Translations under genes and position numbers: made by a program
Part shown: positions 1 to 8,879 of the stretch, one piece after another
Numbering within the stretch: position 1 is the stretch's first letter
How the letters are laid out: every line of letters begins with the position of its first letter
Source: Streptomyces sp. NBC_01463
GTDB lineage: Bacteria; Actinomycetota; Actinomycetes; Streptomycetales; Streptomycetaceae
Direction of reading: 5' to 3'
Assembly: GCA_036227345.1 (NCBI GenBank)
Contig: CP109468.1
Coordinates: forward strand, 7,688,001 to 7,752,000
Length of the DNA: 64,000 nt
The notes under the pieces: generated by a model
What the model saw: the letters and a program-made list of their open reading frames with translations, nothing else
The model's database searches: none
What the model was told of the DNA's origin: nothing

Positions 1-1
1 G

Positions 2-3000
2 CAGGCCCCGGTGGTCGAGGAGCCGGATGTATCGGTGACTGTTGAACTGCCGGTGGTTCCGGTGGTGTTGTCCGCGCGGAGTGAGGCGGGGTTGTCGGCG
101 CAGGCGGGGAAGCTGTTGGGTGTTTCTTCCGCTTCGTTGTTGGATGTGGGTTTTTCGTCGGTGGTGTCGCGTGGGGTGTTGGAGCATCGTGCGGTGGTGG
201 CGGCGTCGGATCGTGCGGAGCTGGTCCAGGGTCTGACGGCGCTGGCTGGGGGTGGGCTGTCGTCTTCGGTGGTGCGGGGCTCGGCCCGGCAGGCCGGTGC
301 CACGGCCTTCCTGTTCACGGGTCAGGGTGCGCAGCGGTTGGGGATGGGTCGGGAGTTGTATGAGGCGTATCCGGTGTTCGCGGCGGCGTTCGATGAGGTC
401 GTGGGCGAACTGGACGCCCGGCTGGGGCGTTCACTCCGTGAGGTGGTGTGGGGTGAGGATGCGGGTCTGCTGAACGGGACGATGTTCGCTCAGGCCGGGT
501 TGTTCGCGGTGGAGACGGCGTTGTTCCGGCTGGTGGAGTCGTGGGGGGTTCGTCCGGACTTCCTGGTGGGTCATTCGGTGGGTGAGATCGCGGCCGCGCA
601 TGTGTCGGGTGCTCTGAACCTGGGTGATGCGGCGGAACTGGTCGTCGCGCGTGGTCGGTTGATGCAGGGGTTGCCGGCTGGTGGGTCGATGGTGGCGGTT
701 GAGGCGTCGGAGGCGGAGGTCCTTCCGTTGCTGAACGCTGAGGTCGGTATCGCCGCGGTGAACGGGCCGCGTTCCGTGGTGGTGTCGGGGACGGATGCTG
801 CGGTGCGTGAGCTCGTGGCGGTGTTCGAGGGTCAGGGCCGCAGGACGAGCACTCTGCGGGTGTCGCATGCGTTCCATTCGCCGTTGATGGAGCCGATGTT
901 GGCGGAGTTTGGGGCGGTGGTGTCCGGGTTGTCGTTCGGTGCTGCGTCGATTCCTGTGGTGTCGGGTGTGTTCGGTGATCTTTCTGAGTCGTGGGGTTCG
1001 GCGGAGTACTGGGTGCGGCATGTGCGGGAGGCGGTGCGGTTCGCGGATGCGGTGTCGTTTGTGGTGTCGCGTGGTGTGACGTCGTTTGTTGAGGTGGGTC
1101 CGGATGGTGTGCTGTGTGGGATGGCGCAGCAGTCGGTCGACACGGAGCTGGCGGCAACGGTCTTCGTCCCGTTGGTGCGTAAGGGCCGTCCGGAGGTGGC
1201 CTCGACGGTTACCGCGCTGGGGCAGTTGCACGTGAGTGGCGTGCCGGTGGACTGGGCCCGGCTCTTCGAGGGGACGGGTGCGCGTCGTGTTGATCTGCCG
1301 ACGTATGCCTTCCAGCGTGAGCGTTTTTGGTTGGAGTGTGTGGGCGGTGGGGATGCGGGTGGTTTGGGGCAGGTGGTGGTGGATCATCCGGTGTTGGGTG
1401 CTGCGGTGGCGTTGCCGGATTGTGGTGGTGTGGTGTTGACGGGTCGTTTGTCGGTGGAGGGGATGGGGTGGTTGGGGGATCACGTGGTGTTGGGGTCGGT
1501 GTTGTTGCCGGGGGCGGCGTTTGTGGAGTTGGTGGTGCGGGCTGGGGATGAGGTGGGTTGTGGGGTGGTGGAGGAGTTGACGTTGCGGGCGCCGTTGGTT
1601 GTTCCGGAGCGTGGTGGTGTGGCGTTGCAGGTGGTGGTGGGTGGTTCGGATGAGGTGGGGTCTCGTTCGGTGCGGGTGTTTTCGCGTCGGGAGACTGCGG
1701 GTGCGGTTGGTGAGTGGGTGTTGCATGCGGAGGGTGTTGTGGGTGTGGCTGAACCCGCGCCGACCTTCGACCTCACCGACTGGCCCCCGCCGGGCGCGAT
1801 CCGGGTCGAGGTGGCTGACCTGTACGACACCCTTTCCGAGCGTGGTTACGGCTACGGGCCGGTCTTCCAAGGGCTCAAGGCGGCATGGACCGTCGGCGAC
1901 GACATCCTCGCCGAGGTCGAACTCGATGAGTCCGTGCACGCGGATGCCAGGCGTTTCGGGTTGCACCCCGCTCTGCTCGACTCCACCATGCACGCTCTCG
2001 GTCTGCATGCCGACGACTTCGAATCCGGCTCGGCCGAGGACGGCCGTCCCGCACTTCCCTTCTTCTGGGAGGGCATCCGCCTGTTCTCGTCCGGTCCGAC
2101 CGCGTTGCGCGTACGCCTCACGAGGTCCGACGACACCGTCTCCCTGGCCATGGCCGACGCAGCCGGAGAACCGGTCCTTTCGGTGGACGGGCTGACACTC
2201 CGTCCGGTGTCGGTGGAGCAGTTGGTGGGGTCGGGTGGGGGTGGTGGGTTGCATGAGGTGGTGTGGCGGCCGTTGGTGGGTGCCGGCGCTGCTGTTTCGG
2301 GTGTTGTGGGTGGGGTGTTTGAGGTGCCGGTGTTGGTGGGTGTGGATCCGGTGGTGGGTGTGCGGTCGGTGTTGGGTGGGGTGCTTGAGGCGGTTCAGGG
2401 CTGGTTGGAGGGTGATGAGGCCGGTCGGTTGGTGGTGGTGACGCGGGGCGCGGTCTCGTTGCCTGGGGATGTGGGTGTTGATGTGTGTGGGGCGCCGGTG
2501 TGGGGGTTGGTGCGGGCGGCGGAGGCGGAGAATCCGGGCCGGTTTGTGTTGGTGGATGTGGATTCTGTGGGTGGTTCGTTCGCTGATGTTGCGGATGCGG
2601 TGGTTGGTTCGGGTGAGTCGGAAGTGGCTGTGCGTGGGGGTGAGTTGTTGGTTCCGCGGTTGGTTGAGGTGGGTGGGGTCGGTGGTGGTCTTCCGGTGGT
2701 GGTGCCGGGTGGGGTGGTGTTGGTGACGGGTGGGACCGGGGGTTTGGGTGGTTTGGTGGCGCGGCATTTGGTGGAGGTGTATGGGGTGCGGCGTTTGGTG
2801 TTGGCGGGGCGGCGTGGTGCGGAGGCTCCGGGGGTGGGGGAGTTGTGTGAGGTGTTGCGTGGGTTGGGTGCTGAGGTGTCGGTGGTGGCGTGTGATGTGT
2901 CGGATCGGGGTGCGGTGGCTGGTCTGGTGGAGGGTGTGGGTGCTGGTCTGGTGGGTGTGGTGCATGCGGCGGGTGCGGGTGACAACGGTTTGGTGGGGTC

Positions 3001-4762
3001 GATGGATGGGGCCCGGTTGGATCGGGCGTTGGGTGCGAAGGCGGATGGTGCTTGGTATCTGCATGAGCTGACGCGTGAGCTGGATTTGGCGTTCTTTGTG
3101 TTGTTCTCGTCGGCGGGTGGTTCGGTGCTGGCGGCGGGGCAGGCGAATTATGCGGCGGCGAATGTGTTCCTGGATGCGCTGGCGGTGCAGCGTCGTGCGG
3201 AGGGGTTGCCGGCCACTTCGCTGGCGTATGGGCTGTGGGCGGGTGCGGGGATGGGGCAGTGGTTGGGTGAGGCGGATCTGGAGCGGATGAGGCGGCAGGG
3301 TCTTCCGGCGTTGCAGCCGGATCAGGGTCTGGCGTTGTTCGACGCGGGTCTGGCGTCCGGCCGGGCCGCTCTGGTCCCGCTGCCGATCGACGTCACCGCG
3401 CTGCGGACCCGTACCGACACCATCCCCGCACTCCTCCGCGACCTCGCACCCACCACCACCAGGCGGCGCAGCACCGTCTCCAAGGCCGACGCGACGTCTC
3501 TCCGGCGGCGGTTCGCGCAGGCCGACGAGGCCGGGCAGGAAGCGCTCCTCATGGAGCTCGTCCTGGGGCGGGCAGCCACGCTCCTCGGGCACAGCAGCAC
3601 GGACGCCCTCGACGCACAACGGGACTTCCTGGAGTCCGGGTTCGACTCGCTGAGCGCGATGGAACTCCGTAACGCTCTGATGAAGGACACCGGACTGAGG
3701 CTGCCTCCCATGGTGGTCTTCGACAGCAAGAGCCCGGCGGAGCTCGCCCGGCTGCTGCGTACGGAACTCCTGGCGGCCGGCCCACTCGCGACCGGCGACA
3801 GCGCCGGACAAGGGGCATCAGCGGGATCATCCGTAGCACTTGGCGCGGCGCAGAGCGCGACCGGAAGCGGTGAGGCCGAGGCCGCCTCGGCCGACGGGCA
3901 GCCGGAGACGCTCCGCGACATGTTCCACGCCGCCGTCGTCTCCGGCCGGGCGGACAAGGGATTCGCGCTCCTCCAGGCGGCCGCCGACGTACGGCCGGGC
4001 TTCGGTTCGTTGGACGAGATCGACCGGCTCCCCGCAGCAGTACGTCTCGCGGACGCCGCTGAGGGACCGCATCTCATCTGCCTCAGTACCCCCATGGCCA
4101 CCGGCGGTGTCCACCAGCACGCGCGTCTGGTGTCCCACTTCGGAGGCCGGCACAGGATATCCGCGCTGCCCGTCCCCGGGTTCCTCGCGGGCGAAAGCCT
4201 GCCCACGTCCTCCGACGCGGCGGTCCAGGCGCTCGCGCGGAGCGTGCTGGACACGGCGGGCGGGAAGCCGTTCGTGCTGCTCGGCTACTCCTCCGGAGGC
4301 ACCCTCGCCTACGCCACCGCCGGCCATCTGGAACGGGAATGCGGGGTGCGCCCGGCGGGCGTCATCCTGTTGGACACGTTCAAGGTGCACGACGGCGGCA
4401 GCGAGGGCGTGCCCCTCGACGGCCTTGCGCTCGGCATGTTCGACAAGGAGGCGGTCTTCGGCCGGTTCGACAGCAGCAGGCTCTCCGCGATGGGCCGCTG
4501 GGTGGAACTGGTCCCGCAACTCCCGCTCAACCCGGTCGAGGCCCCGGTGCTCTTCGTCCAGTGCACCCAGTCCTTCGTCCCGGACGGGGACGACTTGTCT
4601 CCCGACCTGGTCAGCGGCCGGGCCGAGCCCTGGGAGGCGGCCCACACCCTGCGGACCGTCCGCGCCAATCACTTCACCCTCATCGAGGACCGCGCCGATC
4701 AGACCGCACAGGTCATCGACGCATGGCTGGCTTCGCAGGAATCGGCGCCTGCCTCCGAGTGA
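2..4762 (+). CDS. Type I modular PKS, terminal module AT-DH-KR-ACP-TE (5' end cut by window)
   Basis: The reading frame is open to the left edge, so the KS and any earlier modules lie upstream. Residue numbers count from the GTG at 11. The AT (about 95-400) has TGQGAQ, the nucleophile motif GHSVGE and HAFH, which in this family indicates malonyl-CoA. The DH (about 457-730) keeps HVVLGSVLLP (HxxxGxxxxP) and a second Asp in HPALLDSTMH. The KR (about 900-1085) has TGGTGGLG and the catalytic Ser, Tyr (NYAAAN) and Lys, but the usual LDD motif reads GDN. The ACP has GFDSL near 1211. The C-terminal thioesterase has GYSSGG near 1424 and a late NHFTL histidine. This module would add malonate, reduce and dehydrate it, then release the chain, probably by cyclisation. 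Third-base usage changes abruptly inside the gene. The stop at 4760-4762 precedes a peptidase-like gene of the same cluster. Confidence 0.96.
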   Translation, partial: QAPVVEEPDVSVTVELPVVPVVLSARSEAGLSAQAGKLLGVSSASLLDVGFSSVVSRGVLEHRAVVAASDRAELVQGLTALAGGGLSSSVVRGSARQAGATAFLFTGQGAQRLGMGRELYEAYPVFAAAFDEVVGELDARLGRSLREVVWGEDAGLLNGTMFAQAGLFAVETALFRLVESWGVRPDFLVGHSVGEIAAAHVSGALNLGDAAELVVARGRLMQGLPAGGSMVAVEASEAEVLPLLNAEVGIAAVNGPRSVVVSGTDAAVRELVAVFEGQGRRTSTLRVSHAFHSPLMEPMLAEFGAVVSGLSFGAASIPVVSGVFGDLSESWGSAEYWVRHVREAVRFADAVSFVVSRGVTSFVEVGPDGVLCGMAQQSVDTELAATVFVPLVRKGRPEVASTVTALGQLHVSGVPVDWARLFEGTGARRVDLPTYAFQRERFWLECVGGGDAGGLGQVVVDHPVLGAAVALPDCGGVVLTGRLSVEGMGWLGDHVVLGSVLLPGAAFVELVVRAGDEVGCGVVEELTLRAPLVVPERGGVALQVVVGGSDEVGSRSVRVFSRRETAGAVGEWVLHAEGVVGVAEPAPTFDLTDWPPPGAIRVEVADLYDTLSERGYGYGPVFQGLKAAWTVGDDILAEVELDESVHADARRFGLHPALLDSTMHALGLHADDFESGSAEDGRPALPFFWEGIRLFSSGPTALRVRLTRSDDTVSLAMADAAGEPVLSVDGLTLRPVSVEQLVGSGGGGGLHEVVWRPLVGAGAAVSGVVGGVFEVPVLVGVDPVVGVRSVLGGVLEAVQGWLEGDEAGRLVVVTRGAVSLPGDVGVDVCGAPVWGLVRAAEAENPGRFVLVDVDSVGGSFADVADAVVGSGESEVAVRGGELLVPRLVEVGGVGGGLPVVVPGGVVLVTGGTGGLGGLVARHLVEVYGVRRLVLAGRRGAEAPGVGELCEVLRGLGAEVSVVACDVSDRGAVAGLVEGVGAGLVGVVHAAGAGDNGLVGSMDGARLDRALGAKADGAWYLHELTRELDLAFFVLFSSAGGSVLAAGQANYAAANVFLDALAVQRRAEGLPATSLAYGLWAGAGMGQWLGEADLERMRRQGLPALQPDQGLALFDAGLASGRAALVPLPIDVTALRTRTDTIPALLRDLAPTTTRRRSTVSKADATSLRRRFAQADEAGQEALLMELVLGRAATLLGHSSTDALDAQRDFLESGFDSLSAMELRNALMKDTGLRLPPMVVFDSKSPAELARLLRTELLAAGPLATGDSAGQGASAGSSVALGAAQSATGSGEAEAASADGQPETLRDMFHAAVVSGRADKGFALLQAAADVRPGFGSLDEIDRLPAAVRLADAAEGPHLICLSTPMATGGVHQHARLVSHFGGRHRISALPVPGFLAGESLPTSSDAAVQALARSVLDTAGGKPFVLLGYSSGGTLAYATAGHLERECGVRPAGVILLDTFKVHDGGSEGVPLDGLALGMFDKEAVFGRFDSSRLSAMGRWVELVPQLPLNPVEAPVLFVQCTQSFVPDGDDLSPDLVSGRAEPWEAAHTLRTVRANHFTLIEDRADQTAQVIDAWLASQESAPASE

Positions 4763-4770
4763 CCCACCGA

Positions 4771-4803
4771 ATGACCGACCGAGTGACCGACCGGTGACCG
4801 AGT
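4771..4803 (+). repeat. Short tandem repeats just after the PKS stop
   Basis: Three imperfect copies of an 8-12 bp unit built on GACCGACCGAGT/GACCGACCGGT/GACCGAGT lie between the PKS stop and the next gene. This looks like slippage-generated sequence. No function is assigned. Confidence 0.5.
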
Positions 4804-4877
4804 GCGACCGTATCCAAGACGGTACGCACAGATGCGCACAGAACCGAAGCGATCGATGCGAAGAGAGGCGAAGTGAC

Positions 4878-5786
4878 GTGACCGTGGCACCCAGCGCCAA
4901 GGGAACCCTGCCGTTCGGCGAACACGAGACCTGGTACCGAGTGACGGGCGACCTCCGCTCCGACCGGCCCACGCTCGTCGTCGTGCACGGAGGACCGGGA
5001 TCCACCCACGACTATCTTCAGAACCTCTCCGACCTGGCCGAAGACGGCTGGTCAGTCGTGCACTACGACCAGATCGGGAACGGCGGGTCGACTCATCTGC
5101 CCGATCGGGGAGCGGACTTCTGGACGGTGGAGCTGTTCGCCGCCGAACTCGACAACCTGCTCACCGGTCTCGGGATCGCCGACAACTACGTACTGTTCGG
5201 GCAGTCCTGGGGTGGCATGCTCATCACGCACCACGCCGCCGCACGTCCTGCCGGTCTGCGCGGGCTGGTCATCGCCAACTCGCCCGCCTCCTATCCGCTC
5301 TGGCTTCAGGAGGCCAAGGTTCTCCGGGACCAGTTGCCGCCCGGTGTCAACGAAACGCTGCTTCGGCACGAGGCCGCCGGAACGACCGAGACGGACGACT
5401 ACCACACGGCCATGCGCGCGTTCTACGAGCGACACGTATGCCGTCTCAGTCCCTGGCCCCGCGACTATCTGGCCTCGTTCTACGAGGTGTACAACGACCC
5501 CACCGTCTACTACGCGATGAACGGCCCCAGCGAGTTCCACGTGAACGGCACGCTGCGCGACTGGTCGGTCATCGACCTCTGTCCCGACGTCGCCGTGCCC
5601 ACGCTCCTGATATCCGGCCGCCACGACGAAGCCACCCCCGCGACCGTCCAGCCGTTCCAGGACCTCATTCCGGGAGCGCGCTGGGAGGTGTTCGAGGAGT
5701 CCAGCCACCTTCCGCACCTTGAGGAACCGGAACACTTCCGTCAGGTCATGCGGACGTTCCTCGACGAGGTGGACCTGCCGGTGTGA
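4878..5786 (+). CDS. Proline iminopeptidase-family alpha/beta hydrolase (VinJ-like aminoacyl peptidase candidate)
   Basis: The protein is 302 aa. GTG at 4878 was chosen because GAGAGG lies 9 nt upstream and the protein then begins just before the fold. HGGPG near residue 36 forms the oxyanion region typical of proline iminopeptidases (S33). GQSWGG near 110 carries the nucleophile Ser, SGRHDE near 250 the Asp and SSHLPH near 278 the His. It lies 115 bp after the terminal PKS module on the same strand. Homologues such as VinJ in polyketide macrolactam clusters (vicenistatin type) remove a protecting aminoacyl group from the polyketide amino terminus before the TE closes the lactam. Family membership is clear. 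The macrolactam role is inferred from position; a generic cluster hydrolase is the alternative. Confidence 0.9.
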   Translation: MTVAPSAKGTLPFGEHETWYRVTGDLRSDRPTLVVVHGGPGSTHDYLQNLSDLAEDGWSVVHYDQIGNGGSTHLPDRGADFWTVELFAAELDNLLTGLGIADNYVLFGQSWGGMLITHHAAARPAGLRGLVIANSPASYPLWLQEAKVLRDQLPPGVNETLLRHEAAGTTETDDYHTAMRAFYERHVCRLSPWPRDYLASFYEVYNDPTVYYAMNGPSEFHVNGTLRDWSVIDLCPDVAVPTLLISGRHDEATPATVQPFQDLIPGARWEVFEESSHLPHLEEPEHFRQVMRTFLDEVDLPV

Positions 5787-5924
5787 CAGCCTGACCCCAG
5801 CGAGGCGTAGGCCTTGCATACACCTCCCGGATACCGCTGGAGAGCAATGACATCGGGGGTGGTTTGCAGGTAGTAGTAAGGAGCGTCCGGAGTGGGGTCC
5901 GGGCGGCCTGGTGCGACAAGGTTT

Positions 5925-5946
5925 GTCCCGGACACGGGTCCGGGAC
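5925..5946 (+). promoter_or_regulatory. Stem-loop in the leader of the cold-shock-domain gene
   Basis: GTCCCGGA (5925-5932) pairs with TCCGGGAC (5939-5946) around a 6-nt loop. It ends 5 nt before the GAGAGG ribosome binding site at 5952-5957. A hairpin so close to the RBS could tune translation of the RNA-binding protein it precedes. That role is inference. Confidence 0.4.
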
Positions 5947-5965
5947 TCGTTGAGAGGTGTCATCC

Positions 5966-6409
5966 ATGGTCAGTGGTCGCGTGGTGCGTTTCGACAGCGC
6001 GAAGGGTTACGGGTTCATCACCCCTGACCATGGGGGTGAGGACGTCTTTCTGCACGTGAACGACCTTCGCATGGCCGAGGAAACGCTCCGGCCCGGCCTG
6101 ATGGTCCAGTTCGAGATCGAGCAGGGCGACCGGGGTCTGAAGGCGTCCTCCGTCCGCTTGGCCTCGGGCAGTGGCGTCGCGGCCGCGCCGGTGACGGAGG
6201 CCGCCTTCACGCAGCGCTCCGAGTCGCTGATCAGGCAGGCCGCAGACGGCGACGACGTGTTGTGTGACGTGCTCAACGCGGAGGAGTACCTGCGGGACGT
6301 CACGGAGGTCCTGCTGAAATCGGCCCCGGGGCTCACCGCGGAGCACATTCTCCAAGTACGCCAGGGGATGCTGCAGTTCGCCAAGAACCACGGCTGGATC
6401 GAGAGCTGA
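5966..6409 (+). CDS. Cold-shock-domain protein with C-terminal extension
   Basis: The protein is 147 aa. ATG at 5966 has GAGAGG 8 nt upstream; an in-frame GTG at 5957 overlaps that RBS and is unlikely. Residues 1-65 form a cold-shock OB fold with an RNP1-like KGYGFITP and an RNP2-like DVFLHVN. The remaining 80 residues are an extra mostly helical tail not found in the 65-67 aa CspA type. Proteins of this longer type are common in Streptomyces. It probably binds single-stranded RNA or DNA. It sits between the PKS end and the cluster regulators and may not belong to the pathway. Confidence 0.88.
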   Translation: MVSGRVVRFDSAKGYGFITPDHGGEDVFLHVNDLRMAEETLRPGLMVQFEIEQGDRGLKASSVRLASGSGVAAAPVTEAAFTQRSESLIRQAADGDDVLCDVLNAEEYLRDVTEVLLKSAPGLTAEHILQVRQGMLQFAKNHGWIES

Positions 6410-6778
6410 GCGGCTGGTCGACCCGCCCTCGGGGCTCGGAACTCGGTACCGGGCCCTCGGGCCGCCGATCGGGGCACTGTGAGAACGGCGGGCTGAGGCG
6501 TACGAGGGATGCCGGCCCCGCCACAGACCCGGCACTCCGAACCGCTCGCAGCCATCGGTAGGCGCGACGCGGGCCTGGCGCCCGCCGACCACACGGTCGC
6601 GCCGCGGCGCCGGGAGGAATGTCCCGGCGTCGTCGGCGTGGTCGGGGGTGGTCGGGGTAGGATCCTCGGCGAGGCTCCGGCCGTCCTCGTTGACGACAAC
6701 GCCGCCCGGACGGTGCGGTGTCGGCCCACTCGGTGGGTCTGACTGGCCGAGTCCTTCCGCAGTCTCCGTATCCGGCGC

Positions 6779-6805
6779 CTTACACGTCCGTCTTACACGT
6801 CCGTC
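6779..6805 (+). repeat. Two tandem copies of a 13-bp unit upstream of tetR
   Basis: TACACGTCCGTCT occurs twice in direct succession, 24 nt before the ATG of the TetR gene at 6829 and just upstream of its TACGCT -10 box. The placement fits a regulator site. It is a direct repeat, not the palindrome usual for TetR dimers. Confidence 0.5.
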
Positions 6806-6828
6806 TGCATGCCGGGTACGCTGCTGCC

Positions 6829-7455
6829 ATGGGACATCGTGAGGATCTGCTCGAAGGTGCCAAGCGCTGCCTGCTGGAGAAGGGGTACGCCCGGACGACG
6901 GCACGTGACATTGTGGCCGCCTCCGGGACCAACCTTGCCTCCATCGGCTATCACTACGGCTCCAAGGAGGCCCTGCTCAACCTCGCCTTCATCAAGGTGA
7001 CGGAGGAGTGGGGTGACTTGCTGACCAATGAGCCCGAGAGTGGCGTCGGCGGCGAGGACGGCTCCCGGGCCCCGCTCGACCAGTTCCTCAAGACCTGGGA
7101 ACGGGTGATCGGCAGCTATGAGCGGACCCGGTCGGTATGGCAGCTCCAGATGGAGGTCATCTCCAGGATCGACACCGATCCCGAGCTGCAGAAGGCTCTG
7201 GTCGGCCCGCAGCGCGAGGGCCGGAACGGCCTCGCGGAGAACATGCTGGGGATCGATCCGGAGAAGGAACCTGAGAGGGCGCGGGTGGCCGGGCTGTTCT
7301 GTCAGGCACTACTCGCCGGCGTCATGGTCCAGTGGATGATGGACCGTGCCTCGGCGCCGTCGGCGCAGGATCTGACGGAAGGACTGAAAGCGGTTCTCGC
7401 GGGCCGGGAGGGCTCGACGGATCCGGATGACAAGCCGGAGTGGAACCGCTCGTAG
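6829..7455 (+). CDS. TetR/AcrR-family transcriptional regulator
   Basis: The protein is 208 aa. ATG at 6829 opens directly into the DNA-binding domain (GHREDLLEGAKRCLLEKGYA), with the recognition helix in ASIGYHYGSKEALL (residues about 41-54). There is no Shine-Dalgarno sequence. TACGCT at 6817-6822 lies 6 nt before the ATG, so the mRNA is probably leaderless. The C-terminal half (YERTRSVWQLQMEVISR onward) is a TetR ligand-binding domain. No divergent partner is present; the next gene downstream converges on it. The target is unknown. Confidence 0.92.
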   Translation: MGHREDLLEGAKRCLLEKGYARTTARDIVAASGTNLASIGYHYGSKEALLNLAFIKVTEEWGDLLTNEPESGVGGEDGSRAPLDQFLKTWERVIGSYERTRSVWQLQMEVISRIDTDPELQKALVGPQREGRNGLAENMLGIDPEKEPERARVAGLFCQALLAGVMVQWMMDRASAPSAQDLTEGLKAVLAGREGSTDPDDKPEWNRS

Positions 7456-7604
7456 CGAGCAGCCGGGAGCCGATGCCCTACCGTGCCGGCAGCCGACCCT
7501 GGCGGACGGCGCCGCCAGGTCCCCCGACGCGTAGGCAGTCGTCCCGTTCACTACGCCGGTGAGGTACCGGGAGCCTCCGCAGAGGGCATCGGACCATCCT
7601 CGGC

Positions 7605-8459
7605 TCAAGGGTTTTCCGATGAGACGGAATCGCTCTCCGTCATGACCGTCCGGGGCTCCTCAACAGGTTCGGCCACGAGGCCCGCCCGGGTCAGGATAAC
7701 GCCGGCCTGGAAACGGCTGATGGCGCCCTGTTCATCCATGATTTTAGCGATATGCCTACGGCAGGTACGCACCGATATGCCGAGCCGGCGAGCCACCATT
7801 TCGTCCTTATGGCCCATTGCCATAAGGTGAACAATCGATTTCGCGAGCGCATCGATAGTGTGCGTGGTGTCCTTCGTGTCTGGAATGAGCGGGCATGCGG
7901 TGTTCCATAGGTTTTCGAAAGCACCACATGCGAACGCCACCATTGCCGGGTCCCGCACCGCGACTGTCCCCGTCGTGCCGACGTCCCCGGAGAAGTCCGG
8001 GGAGTGGGGTAGGACGAGGGTCTTGCGGTCGAAGGCGACGAGCGGATCTATCAGCTCGGCACTTGTCCTGATCTCGGCCCCGTGCTGGATCAGCTCCCGC
8101 ACCAATGCCCGGGTGACCAGGTCGCCCCGTATGGCGTGCTGGTAGATGAGTCGTGCCCGCACCCCGCGGGCCAGCAGGTCCAGGGTGATGGTCCGGGCGG
8201 CGGGGAATGACTGGCAAGGGCGGGCGCCGCTGGGCAGGACCAGGAGGAACTCGTACTGGCAGCGGGCGCTCATCTCGCCGACCAGCGTGTGCAAGGCCGT
8301 GCCGCCCGTCGGGCCGCCTGCCGTCGGAGTGGGAGTCGTCGAGCCCGGCGGGCGCGCGTCGCGGCCGAGTGGCGACTCGTCGCCGCCGGTCCCCAGTGCG
8401 CCGCCGTGGTCCATTGGTGCGCGCTTCTCGACCGAGTGGAACCCTCTGGCTGCCGGCAT
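7605..8459 (-). CDS. LuxR-family regulator with TrmB/PLD-like N-terminal region
   Basis: The protein is 284 aa. ATG at 8459 was preferred over a TTG at 8516 because GGGGGAG lies 6 nt before it. The C-terminal HTH runs from about residue 200 (HLMAMGHKDEMVARRLGIS, then VRTCRRHIAKIMDEQGA). The middle (residues about 75-180) resembles the PLD/TrmB-like domain found in many Streptomyces LuxR proteins. There is no receiver domain or ATPase. The protein is probably a cluster-associated activator, since it lies between the PKS end and the PPTase gene. Its own upstream region is long and very AT-rich. If the TTG start were used, the extension would contain a TTA codon. Confidence 0.88.
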   Translation of the reverse strand: MPAARGFHSVEKRAPMDHGGALGTGGDESPLGRDARPPGSTTPTPTAGGPTGGTALHTLVGEMSARCQYEFLLVLPSGARPCQSFPAARTITLDLLARGVRARLIYQHAIRGDLVTRALVRELIQHGAEIRTSAELIDPLVAFDRKTLVLPHSPDFSGDVGTTGTVAVRDPAMVAFACGAFENLWNTACPLIPDTKDTTHTIDALAKSIVHLMAMGHKDEMVARRLGISVRTCRRHIAKIMDEQGAISRFQAGVILTRAGLVAEPVEEPRTVMTESDSVSSENP

Positions 8460-8879
8460 TCGCTGCTCCCCCTTGCGGCCGCAGGTCGTTTCAGGCGTCG
8501 ACTCTAAGATATCCAAAAATCGAGCTTAAATTCGCTCGTGAGTGATCTGAGAGTACGGGCGCGCGGGGGATGGAATCGGCAAGCTTCGGCTTGGTGGTGG
8601 AATTGAGCAAGGGTGCGCAACGAGGGGGTGTCCGGAGTTCTCACCCCGGAAAGGCCGCCTCGGCCGGGATTCGTGGTCAGCGAATCTGACTTTGCTTGCT
8701 CGTTCGTGGATCGTAGCCGAGGGGATTAGTTACCGATTATCATTTACGCAATTAATGCATATCATTTACTTTCCCTTTACTCGGTTTCGCGTTGTGGCGC
8801 CGTCCGGGCATGCCCCTCCGGGGAGGGGCAGGGGAGGATCTCGGCGCTTGCTCCGGGCGGACGGCTGCCGGGGGCCGCT
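8460..8879 (-). promoter_or_regulatory. AT-rich upstream region of the LuxR gene with 10-bp direct repeats
   Basis: This 420-bp gap holds no convincing gene. Positions 8726-8787 are strikingly A/T-rich against the surrounding high-GC DNA. TATCATTTAC occurs at 8738-8747 and again at 8760-8769, 22 bp apart start to start, which is about two helical turns. The arrangement fits an activator or repressor binding region for the LuxR gene. It also serves as the spacer after the PPTase gene. Confidence 0.5.

Noticed and set aside
431..3811. A very long open frame antisense to the PKS
   Set aside because: It is rich in Arg/His/Pro/Thr, has no domain and exists because the G/T-rich sense strand lacks stop codons on the other strand.
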